Assembly: GCA_018055515.1 (NCBI GenBank)
Contig: JAGPHL010000073.1
Coordinates: 1 to 12,081, forward strand
Reading direction: 5' to 3'
From: Anaerolineae bacterium
GTDB lineage: Bacteria > Chloroflexota > Anaerolineae > B4-G1 > SLSP01
DNA: 12,081 bases
Shown: piece after piece, positions 7,297 through 12,081 of the stretch
How the letters are laid out: every line of letters starts with the position of its first letter
Position numbering within the stretch: position 1 is the first letter of the stretch
Notes under the pieces: generated by a model
Told to the model about the DNA's origin: nothing
The model's input: only the letters and a program-made list of their open reading frames with translations
The model's database searches: none
Program-made: the position numbers and the translations under genes

Positions 7297-7854
7297 CTAC
7301 GCCTCGTCAGCGGCAGAGGCGACCGGGGCGGCGTTCTGGGGCATGGCTTCCAGCGCCGGCAAGGCTTGCAGGCTGCTCAGGCCAAACTGCTGTAAAAACT
7401 CAAACGTGGTCTGGTAGAGGATGGGACGACCCACCGTATCGGCGCGGCCCGCTTCCTCAATCAGCCCGGCGGCCAGCAGCGTGCGCAAGACGCTATCGGA
7501 ATTGACTCCCCGGATGGCCTCGACCTGCGGGCGCGTGACCGGCTGCGCGTAGGCGACGATCGCCAGCGTCTCCAGGGCAGCCTGTGACAAACGCAGGTTC
7601 ACCTCCAGGCCGAGGAAATGTTCCACCTGCGGGGCCGCTTGAGGCGCCGTGACCAGCTGCAACCGTCGGCCCAGATGCTGCAACCGCAAGCCGCCCCCGG
7701 CCAGGTACGTCTCGAGGCGGGCCAGGGCCTCGCGCCCCTCTTCTTCGCTCAAGCCCGCCGCGGCGAAGAGGTCTTCTTCCTTCACCGGGCCCTGCGCGAC
7801 GAAGAGCAAGGCTTCGATGAGCGCGACCGGCGTCAGCGTCTGTGACTCGCTCAA
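7297..7854 (-). CDS. scpB: Segregation and condensation protein B (ScpB)
   Basis: ScpB is the winged-helix kleisin-associated subunit of the SMC-ScpA-ScpB complex, which organises and segregates the chromosome in the cytoplasm. Diagnostic parts are the opening LIEALLFVAQGPVKEEDLFAAAGLSEEE and the mid-region LSQAALETLAIVAYAQPVTRPQVEAIRGVNSDSVLRTLLAAGLIEEAGRADTVGRPILYQTT. That mid-region is the classic second winged helix, ending in a GRP-Y-T-F turn. I place the start at TTG 7854, giving 185 residues. This TTG overlaps the upstream stop as TTGA and has GGGGAG at 7863-7868, 8 bases away. A further in-frame TTG at 7884 lacks such a site and would overlap the upstream gene by 34 bases. scpA, the usual partner, is not in the window. 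Confidence 0.95.
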   Translation of the reverse strand: MSESQTLTPVALIEALLFVAQGPVKEEDLFAAAGLSEEEGREALARLETYLAGGGLRLQHLGRRLQLVTAPQAAPQVEHFLGLEVNLRLSQAALETLAIVAYAQPVTRPQVEAIRGVNSDSVLRTLLAAGLIEEAGRADTVGRPILYQTTFEFLQQFGLSSLQALPALEAMPQNAAPVASAADEA

Positions 7855-8543
7855 ACGACAGGCTCCCCGGTGTCTCTTGGCCAACTCGGCGTGTCGGGCA
7901 CAGGGGTCACGAGCGGCGGCTGCGGCGTCGCCGCCGGGATCGTCGGCGGGGTCACGGGCGCGACGGGCGCAGCAGGCTGCGGTTGAGGGACGCGGCGCCC
8001 TTCCGGCTGCGGCAAGACCGTGATCCGCACTTCCGGCTCGCCGGCGAGCTGTAGCCCCATTTCCGTGCTCAGCACGTCCTTGACTTCCTCCACCAGGCGG
8101 GACGCCATCTGCGGGACGTTGGCGCCCGTCCCCACATCCACATTGACCACCGCCTGCACTTTGCCGCGCCCCGCCCGGATTTTCGGCCTCACGGCGATCA
8201 CGTTGGGGATGGGCGCCAGGCGATATTCAAGCTGCCGCACGACGCTTTCGACGCTGACCGTCGCCATACCGCCGGCGAGGTTCTCCACGCGGATGAAGCG
8301 CTGACGCCGCGGTCGCACCTCAAAATAGATCAGCGCTATCGCCACGACATCGAAGATGAGCGCCAGCAGGACACCGACGCCCAGTCGGACGGCAACCTGT
8401 GCTGCCCACAGCTGTTCTCCCAGCGTCGTGGCCCAACGTCCCACGTCAGAAAGGACCACGTGCGGGATGACGCCCAGCACGCTTACCAAGAGGATCAACG
8501 CGATCAACACCAATACCACCACAATACGGTTAAACGTGTTCAT
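7851..8543 (-). CDS. Asp23/AmaP-like membrane anchor protein
   Basis: This 230-residue protein has two N-terminal membrane helices, at about 7-27 (IVVVLVLIALILLVSVLGV) and about 52-76 (VRLGVGVLLALIFDVVAIALIYFEV). A soluble Asp23-like domain follows at about 85-178 (GGMATVSVESVVRQLEYRL, then KVQAVVNVDVGTGANVPQMASRLVEEVKDVL, then VRITVLPQP). The last 45 residues are a proline-rich tail. The layout matches AmaP, which anchors Asp23-family proteins to the membrane in Firmicutes, where the pair is linked to envelope stress. Here both functions seem to be in one chain. The start is ATG 8543, with a perfect AAGGAGG at 8549-8555, 5 bases away. A TTG at 8558 lies inside the leader and is rejected. Its TGA overlaps the scpB start, and its leader carries repeat copy 2. 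Confidence 0.82.
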   Translation of the reverse strand: MNTFNRIVVVLVLIALILLVSVLGVIPHVVLSDVGRWATTLGEQLWAAQVAVRLGVGVLLALIFDVVAIALIYFEVRPRRQRFIRVENLAGGMATVSVESVVRQLEYRLAPIPNVIAVRPKIRAGRGKVQAVVNVDVGTGANVPQMASRLVEEVKDVLSTEMGLQLAGEPEVRITVLPQPEGRRVPQPQPAAPVAPVTPPTIPAATPQPPLVTPVPDTPSWPRDTGEPVV

Positions 8544-8557
8544 ACTGGCCTCCTTCA

Positions 8558-8631
8558 AAAATAGAGATCAGCGAGTCAGCAGTCAGCGAATCAGCGAAAA
8601 GGCGAAAAAGCGAGAAAGCGAATCAGCAAGT
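8558..8631 (-). repeat. Short-word leader repeat upstream of the AmaP-like/scpB operon (copy 2)
   Basis: Read on the - strand, this ends 2 bases before the AAGGAGG of the AmaP-like gene. Positions 8558-8604 match the tyrS leader 107-169 at every base once the 16-base unit of that copy is left out. The 37 bases 8558-8594 match 133-169 without a gap. Farther from the gene (8605-8631) it continues in related words (TTTTTCGCC, TTTCTCGC, CTGATTCGC) with lower match. Both copies have the same orientation and nearly the same distance relative to the gene they precede. Confidence 0.8.
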
Positions 8632-8644
8632 CGGCGAATCGCTT

Positions 8645-8704
8645 ACGTGGGCACGTTCACACGTGGGCACCTGGGCACGTTCACACTTTCCTACGTTCGC
8701 ACGT
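8645..8704. repeat. Second short-word repeat, ACGTGGGCAC/CACGTTCACAC type
   Basis: TGGGCACGTTCACAC occurs exactly at 8648-8662 and at 8672-8686, a 24-base period. ACGTGGGCAC occurs at 8645-8654 and 8661-8670. Degenerate words (CTACGTTCGCACGTT) run on to about 8704. It lies between the ubiD stop and the AmaP-like leader and abuts repeat copy 2. I find no open reading frame that makes sense here. Confidence 0.75.
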
Positions 8705-8740
8705 TATCCCTGGCGTGACAAACGCACTGCCGTCCGCGTC

Positions 8741-10024
8741 TCAGTAACGCACCCGCAAGTAGCCTGCTTGAGGCTCGCCCCAGGGAATGGTCGCGTCTAC
8801 GCCGACCTTGTCGCTGCGCGCCTTTTGACCCGGGACCTGACGGGCGGAGGGATCCAGGCTGGAGCTGGGCTGATCGGGATAGAGGAAGAGGTCGCGGGTC
8901 GCCTGCACGCGCGTAGCGATGGCCCACTCCACGTCGGCGACATCATAGGGATTCACGTCCGTGTCCACCACGACCACGTGCTTGAGCGAGCTGTGACCCC
9001 GGAACGCCGCTTCGATCGCCAGTCGCCCATCCTCAGGGCCTTGTTTGGCGATCTGCACGACCGCGTGCAACCACGAACATCCCCCCGGCGTGACGACGAC
9101 GCCAGTACAGCGGGTCACCTTGCTCACCTCGGCGAAGATAGTCGGCTCGCGGGGCATGCCCATCAGGTTCTTGTGTTCCAGTCCACCCGGCAGCAGCGCC
9201 TGGAACAGTGGCTTCCGGCGATGGGTGATGGCGTCCACCCGCAAGACGGGCTGTCGCCGCTGTCCGTCCATCGTGCCGGTGAGATCAGGGAACGGCCCTT
9301 CCTCATCGAGTTCGTGGGTCAGCACGCCTTCCAACACCAGTTCCGCGTCGGCAAAGACCTCCAGGGGGACGGCGACCGCGCGCGCCAACGGCGTGTCATC
9401 CAACGCCTGAGCGATGCCGCACTCATCTACCCCCTTCGGCGGCGACATCGCAGCGGCGAGCAATACATGCGGCGGCAACCCGATGCAGACCGCGATGGGC
9501 AATCCCTCCGGCGCCTTACGCCATGCCGTGTCTGTGCCTCGCCCTTCGACCACCCGCACCGTGAGATGCCGCGCGTCGCGCACCATCATACGGTGGAAGC
9601 TGAGATTGCGCCCGTAATCGGGATCGCGGATCACGGCGACGCCGGCGGTGAGGTAAGGCCCGCCGTCGAGGGGATGATACCGGGGGATGGGAAGGCGATA
9701 GAGGTCCACGTCCGTTTCGACCACTTCCTGACAGGGCGCCTCCGCCACGCACGGCGGAGGCTGCGGAGCGTCCAGCGCTTCCGCCAGGCGCTGCACCAGC
9801 TCCGGGACCTCACATCCCAACGCCAGCGCGAGATGCTCGCGGCGCGCCAGACACCCCGAAACCAGGCGCCACTCGGGGAAGCCGGGCAGCGCCTCAAACA
9901 GCAACGGCTGCCCCTCCTGCGCCGCGATGCGGCGAGCCACCTCGAAGGTCGGCGCGACGGGTTCCGTCACCCGTTGCAGCTCGCCTCGGGCCTCCAACTC
10001 TGCCAGAAACGTCCGCAAGTCCAT
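8741..10024 (-). CDS. UbiD-family prenylated-FMN-dependent decarboxylase
   Basis: UbiD enzymes reversibly decarboxylate aromatic or alpha,beta-unsaturated acids using prenylated FMN made by UbiX. They serve in quinone synthesis or aromatic catabolism. The 427 residues include the N-terminal MDLRTFLAELEARGELQRV, then LPIPRYHPLDGGPYLTAGVAV (111-131). The cofactor and metal-binding region NLSFHRMMVRDARHLTVR is at 140-157, and the acidic active-site stretch EGVLTHELDEEGPFPDLTG at 232-250. Near the C terminus are HSSLKHVVVVDTDVNPYDVADVEWAIATR and the Q-PSSSLDPSA segment. The length is slightly below UbiD of E. coli (about 495). The ATG at 10024 has GAGGGAGAG about 8 bases upstream. No ubiX and no quinone genes are in the window, so the substrate is open; the menaquinone/futalosine branch or aromatic acid metabolism are options. 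Confidence 0.93.
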   Translation of the reverse strand: MDLRTFLAELEARGELQRVTEPVAPTFEVARRIAAQEGQPLLFEALPGFPEWRLVSGCLARREHLALALGCEVPELVQRLAEALDAPQPPPCVAEAPCQEVVETDVDLYRLPIPRYHPLDGGPYLTAGVAVIRDPDYGRNLSFHRMMVRDARHLTVRVVEGRGTDTAWRKAPEGLPIAVCIGLPPHVLLAAAMSPPKGVDECGIAQALDDTPLARAVAVPLEVFADAELVLEGVLTHELDEEGPFPDLTGTMDGQRRQPVLRVDAITHRRKPLFQALLPGGLEHKNLMGMPREPTIFAEVSKVTRCTGVVVTPGGCSWLHAVVQIAKQGPEDGRLAIEAAFRGHSSLKHVVVVDTDVNPYDVADVEWAIATRVQATRDLFLYPDQPSSSLDPSARQVPGQKARSDKVGVDATIPWGEPQAGYLRVRY

Positions 10025-10071
10025 GTTGAGCTCTCCCTCAAGCCGGCTGACTGCGCCTCAAGACGTCTATT

Positions 10072-10118
10072 AGTATAGCACAATCCTGCGCACGTGGCGC
10101 AGGAACCATGATAGCACA
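10072..10118 (-). promoter_or_regulatory. ubiD promoter region with tandem extended -10 elements flanking an inverted repeat
   Basis: On the - strand, TGC-TATACT (10080-10072) is an extended -10 with 5 of 6 consensus. It would start transcription near 10065, about 40 bases before the ubiD ATG. No good -35 is seen. A second TGC-TATCAT lies at 10116-10108. The shared word ATAGCACA (+ strand) occurs at 10075-10082 and 10111-10118. Between them is an exact 8-base inverted repeat, TCCTGCGC-ACGTG-GCGCAGGA (10084-10104), sitting at the -35 position. This looks like a repressor or activator site. Confidence 0.6.
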
Positions 10119-10236
10119 GTCGCCCCGCGCGCCAAGCATGGGGCGGAGAAAACGAGCCGGAATCGGCAGGCCGTTGAGAAAGCGCCGGATGTTGTTGAAA
10201 GAGCTCTCGCTGCGGGTAAGTCGCAAAGGGGCCATT

Positions 10237-10264
10237 TTGCTTTTCCCGCCAAATAAGGTATCCT
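10237..10264 (+). promoter_or_regulatory. Candidate promoter of the D-2-hydroxyacid dehydrogenase gene
   Basis: TTGCTT (10237-10242) and TATCCT (10259-10264) are separated by 16 bases, directly upstream of the Shine-Dalgarno by about 43 bases. Three and four positions of the respective consensus hexamers match, so it is a moderate candidate only. It faces away from the ubiD promoter, making the 10025-10320 gap a divergent regulatory region. Confidence 0.45.
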
Positions 10265-10320
10265 CGTGACACCATTCAAAACGGCTGACGCCACCAGGCA
10301 ACCGTTCAAGGAGATTCACC

Positions 10321-11274
10321 ATGAAGATTATCATGCCCGAATTCATGCTGCCGTACCTCGAAGCGCGCGCCTGCACGCTGTTCGCTGCCTGCGACTTCAT
10401 CGTGCTGGATCGGCACGGCCGGCCGCAAGGGGATCCCACCGGCGCGGAGGTGCTCATGCTGCCCTGGCAGCTGTCCCCCGAAATCAGACAGGCTCTCTAC
10501 AGCCTGCCCTCGCTCAAATGGGTGCACACCATCAGCGCCGGGGTCGAGCAGGCGCTCGATGAGACCCTGCGCGCTGCCCCCATCACGCTCACCAACGCCC
10601 GCGGCGTCTTCGACCTGCCCATCGCGGAGACGGTGATCACCTACCTGCTGATGATCGTCAAGCAGATGCCCGTCTTCATGACGCAGCAACGCGCCCATCA
10701 GTGGAAGAAACAGCCGCTGCGAGAGCTTGCCGGGCTGACGGTCGGCATCGTCGGCCTCGGCAGCATCGGCGCGGAAATCGCCCGCCTTTGCCGCGCGCTG
10801 GGGATGCGCGTCCTGGCCACACGCCGCCATCCGGAGGGCGGCGCTCCCAACGTAGACCAGCTCTTGCCGCTGGAGCAGCTGGAAACCCTGCTCGCGCAGG
10901 TGGATTTTGTGGTGCTGGCCGTCCCCCTCACCGGGGAGACGCGGGGGATGATCGGCGAGGCCCAACTCCGCGCGCTGCGGCCCGGGGCATGGCTGATCAA
11001 TATCGCGCGGGGCGCCATTGTGGACGAGCCGGCGCTCGTCCGGGCGCTGCAGGACGGGCAGCTGGGTGGGGCCGCGCTCGACGTCTTCGCCCAGGAGCCG
11101 TTGCCGCCGGATTCACCGCTGTGGGACATGGAAAATGTCATCCTCACGCCGCACAACTCGTGGAGCACCCCGCACATGGAGGAACGCGAGGCCGCCCTGT
11201 TTCTGGATAACCTGGAGCGTTACATGCAGGGCTTGCCGCTGCGGCAGGTGGTGGATAAAACGCTCGGCTATTGA
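10321..11274 (+). CDS. NAD-dependent D-2-hydroxyacid dehydrogenase
   Basis: This cytoplasmic oxidoreductase interconverts 2-oxo and D-2-hydroxy acids with NAD(P)H. It is of the glyoxylate/hydroxypyruvate reductase or phosphoglycerate-dehydrogenase-like type. The dinucleotide-binding signature GLGSIG is at residues 145-150 (VGIVGLGSIGAEIARL). The catalytic triad is visible: R230 (LINIARGAIVDE), E259 (DVFAQEPLP) and H278 (LTPHNSWSTP). The 317 residues match the short members, without an ACT domain. WVHTISAGVEQAL (67-79) and the NARGVFDLPIAE motif are typical of the lid and substrate side. AAGGAG at 10308-10313 lies 7 bases before the ATG. The gene is divergent from ubiD and monocistronic, with a strong hairpin just after its stop. 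The exact substrate cannot be told from sequence. Confidence 0.93.
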   Translation: MKIIMPEFMLPYLEARACTLFAACDFIVLDRHGRPQGDPTGAEVLMLPWQLSPEIRQALYSLPSLKWVHTISAGVEQALDETLRAAPITLTNARGVFDLPIAETVITYLLMIVKQMPVFMTQQRAHQWKKQPLRELAGLTVGIVGLGSIGAEIARLCRALGMRVLATRRHPEGGAPNVDQLLPLEQLETLLAQVDFVVLAVPLTGETRGMIGEAQLRALRPGAWLINIARGAIVDEPALVRALQDGQLGGAALDVFAQEPLPPDSPLWDMENVILTPHNSWSTPHMEEREAALFLDNLERYMQGLPLRQVVDKTLGY

Positions 11275-11290
11275 AGCGGAAGACATGGGA

Positions 11291-11332
11291 CGGCGACGGC
11301 AGGCGTGCATGACCTGCCGTCGCTGGCGTTTT
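11291..11332 (+). terminator. Hairpin terminator candidate after the dehydrogenase gene
   Basis: A perfect 11-base stem (11293-11303 with 11313-11323) and a 9-base loop can be extended by a G-U and a C-G pair to 11291/11325. A short TTTT run follows at 11329-11332, five bases from the perfect stem. The T-tract is weak and slightly displaced, so termination may be partial. Because the next gene converges from the right (stop at 11350), the hairpin could also serve that gene in reverse. Confidence 0.65.
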
Positions 11333-11349
11333 GCGGGGCAAAGGGGCCG

Positions 11350-11931
11350 CTAGCTGCGACGGCGGCGCGTGAGCAGGCCGGCAGCGCCCGCAATCATCAT
11401 CTCAAGTCCGAACACAAGTCCCGCGCCGGCCAGGAAGGGCTGTTCGACCGCGCCAGTCTTGGGGAGTCGCCCCGCCCTCAGACCAAACAACACCGCCGGG
11501 AAAGCCGTCCCGCCGGCGTCGGGGATACGGGCCTTCTGCTGCACGGGAGTCGTGGCCACATATCCCGCCGGGACGTGAAGGGTCACCGTCCAGTCGCAGG
11601 CCGAGAGCACCGGCCCAAAATCGCCCGTCGCAAAAGTATGGCCGTACTCGTCTACCGAGCGGGGTTCGGAGTAGCCGACGACGGAGAAATCGCCGCAGCT
11701 GGCGGTGAAATACACGCCGCCGAAACCGGGTTCCCAGGTTTCAGGCTTTGTGGGGACGATAGGCCCATTGCCGTTGGGGTGATTCCATTTGCCGTCGCCG
11801 TTCAAGTCGTGGAAGACAAAACCGTGAAGGATCGCCGTTCCAGGAGGCCAGTCCTGCGCGGGTCTGGCAGCCACCGTCCCCAAGGTCAACACCGCAAGGA
11901 GCAAAGCCATGAGGCATCGCTGTCTGGACAT
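11350..11931 (-). CDS. Exported LPXTG-anchored small surface protein with DLNGDG loop
   Basis: This 193-residue protein has a signal peptide (SRQRCLMALLLAVLTLGTVAA, cleavage near residue 22) and a sortase sorting signal at its C terminus: LPKTG at 156-160, a hydrophobic stretch at about 165-187, and a final RRRRRS-like tail. It should be secreted and covalently linked to the wall if a sortase is present elsewhere. Near the N terminus HDLNGDGKWN (41-50) resembles the calcium loop of dockerin or SdrD-B-like extracellular repeats. The middle carries VYFTASCGDFSVVGYSEPRSVDEYGHTFATGDFGPVLSACDWTVTLHVPAGYVATTP, a beta-rich SD-repeat-like fold with two cysteines. The start is ATG 11931, with AGGAGG at 11937-11942, 5 bases away; the frame stays open upstream but that part has no ribosome site. 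No sortase gene is in the window. Confidence 0.82.
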   Translation of the reverse strand: MSRQRCLMALLLAVLTLGTVAARPAQDWPPGTAILHGFVFHDLNGDGKWNHPNGNGPIVPTKPETWEPGFGGVYFTASCGDFSVVGYSEPRSVDEYGHTFATGDFGPVLSACDWTVTLHVPAGYVATTPVQQKARIPDAGGTAFPAVLFGLRAGRLPKTGAVEQPFLAGAGLVFGLEMMIAGAAGLLTRRRRS

Positions 11932-11968
11932 CTTCCCCTCCTTTTTGAAGAGCGCCACACTGCAAGAC

Positions 11969-11982
11969 GCATCATTTGATGC
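11969..11982. promoter_or_regulatory. Palindromic operator candidate upstream of the LPKTG gene
   Basis: GCATCA-TT-TGATGC is a perfect 6-2-6 palindrome, 38-51 bases upstream of the ATG at 11931. On the - strand a TTGTAC-like element lies just upstream of it (11995-11990). I cannot place a convincing -10, so the site is proposed only as a dimeric-regulator binding candidate. Confidence 0.4.
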
Positions 11983-12002
11983 AACTTCATTGTACAACCG
12001 AA

Positions 12003-12035
12003 TGCCCGCGACGGCAAGCAACAGACTTGCGGGCA
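12003..12035. repeat. Imperfect hairpin near the right edge
   Basis: TGCCCGC (12003-12009) pairs with GCGGGCA (12029-12035), and inside it CAAG can pair with CTTG. No T-tract follows on the + strand. It may be the 3' end of the upstream unit of the LPKTG gene, or chance. The rest of 12036-12081 shows nothing I can name. Confidence 0.35.
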
Positions 12036-12081
12036 GGTGAGTCAACGCGCCGCTGCCCGGCGAGCGCATGTCATTCCAGGG

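Noticed and set aside
95..8631. Possible composite transposon bounded by the inverted leader repeats
   Set aside because: There is no transposase, no target-site duplication can be seen, and the enclosed genes are housekeeping. The copies are better explained by their position before start codons.
8663..10078. A 471-residue + strand open frame opposite ubiD
   Set aside because: It is the antisense shadow of a clearly recognised UbiD gene and shows no domain.
10070..10309. Open frames on the - strand in the ubiD/dehydrogenase gap, one reading FNNIRRFLNGLPI, vaguely like the C terminus of a D-hydroxyacid dehydrogenase
   Set aside because: The match is about a dozen residues, the frame runs into the leader and start of the real + strand gene, and no start or ribosome site fits. 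A decayed fragment is possible but not supported.

Overview
The window reads as a GC-rich bacterial chromosome segment (about 60-65% G+C by eye). It is densely coded and carries twelve protein genes. My best guess for the source is a Chloroflexota, Anaerolineae-like organism. This rests on the gene mixture: an Asp23/AmaP-like membrane anchor next to scpB, a lone CinA N-terminal-type protein, a small COG1839-type adenosine-specific kinase, and an LPxTG surface protein. It also rests on clean Shine-Dalgarno and extended -10 promoters. The assignment is inference; no rRNA or taxonomic marker beyond tyrS is present. No tRNA, rRNA, CRISPR array, transposase or phage gene was seen.

Layout: (1) Positions 1-183 are a repeat-rich leader in front of tyrS (184-1401, +). 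(2) A strong promoter at 1440-1468 starts a tight five-gene + strand operon at 1500-4705. It encodes a single-domain response regulator, a CinA N-terminal-type protein, an adenosine-specific kinase family protein, an unrecognised alpha-toroid-like protein and a Nudix hydrolase. The first two genes, and the last two, overlap. (3) The operon meets, tail to tail with a 4-base overlap, a - strand operon at 8543-4702. That operon encodes an Asp23/AmaP-like anchor, ScpB, and an 853-residue exported and polytopic protein that looks like an extracytoplasmic glutamine-amidotransferase-like domain fused to a flippase-like membrane domain. (4) A short-word repeat region (about 8557-8700) separates this from a UbiD-family decarboxylase (10024-8741, -). 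(5) UbiD is divergent from a D-2-hydroxyacid dehydrogenase (10321-11274, +) across a 296-base regulatory gap. (6) A hairpin terminator follows. Then comes a small - strand gene for an exported, LPKTG-anchored protein with a DLNGDG calcium-loop-like motif.

Most of the content is ordinary housekeeping and accessory metabolism. The least ordinary items are these: a 47-base leader repeat shared, in the same orientation relative to the gene, by tyrS and the AmaP-like/scpB operon; the GATase-like/flippase fusion; the pairing of a receiver-only regulator with a truncated CinA; and the promoter and operator architecture in front of ubiD and the LPKTG gene. I found no convincing complete new defence or mobile system.
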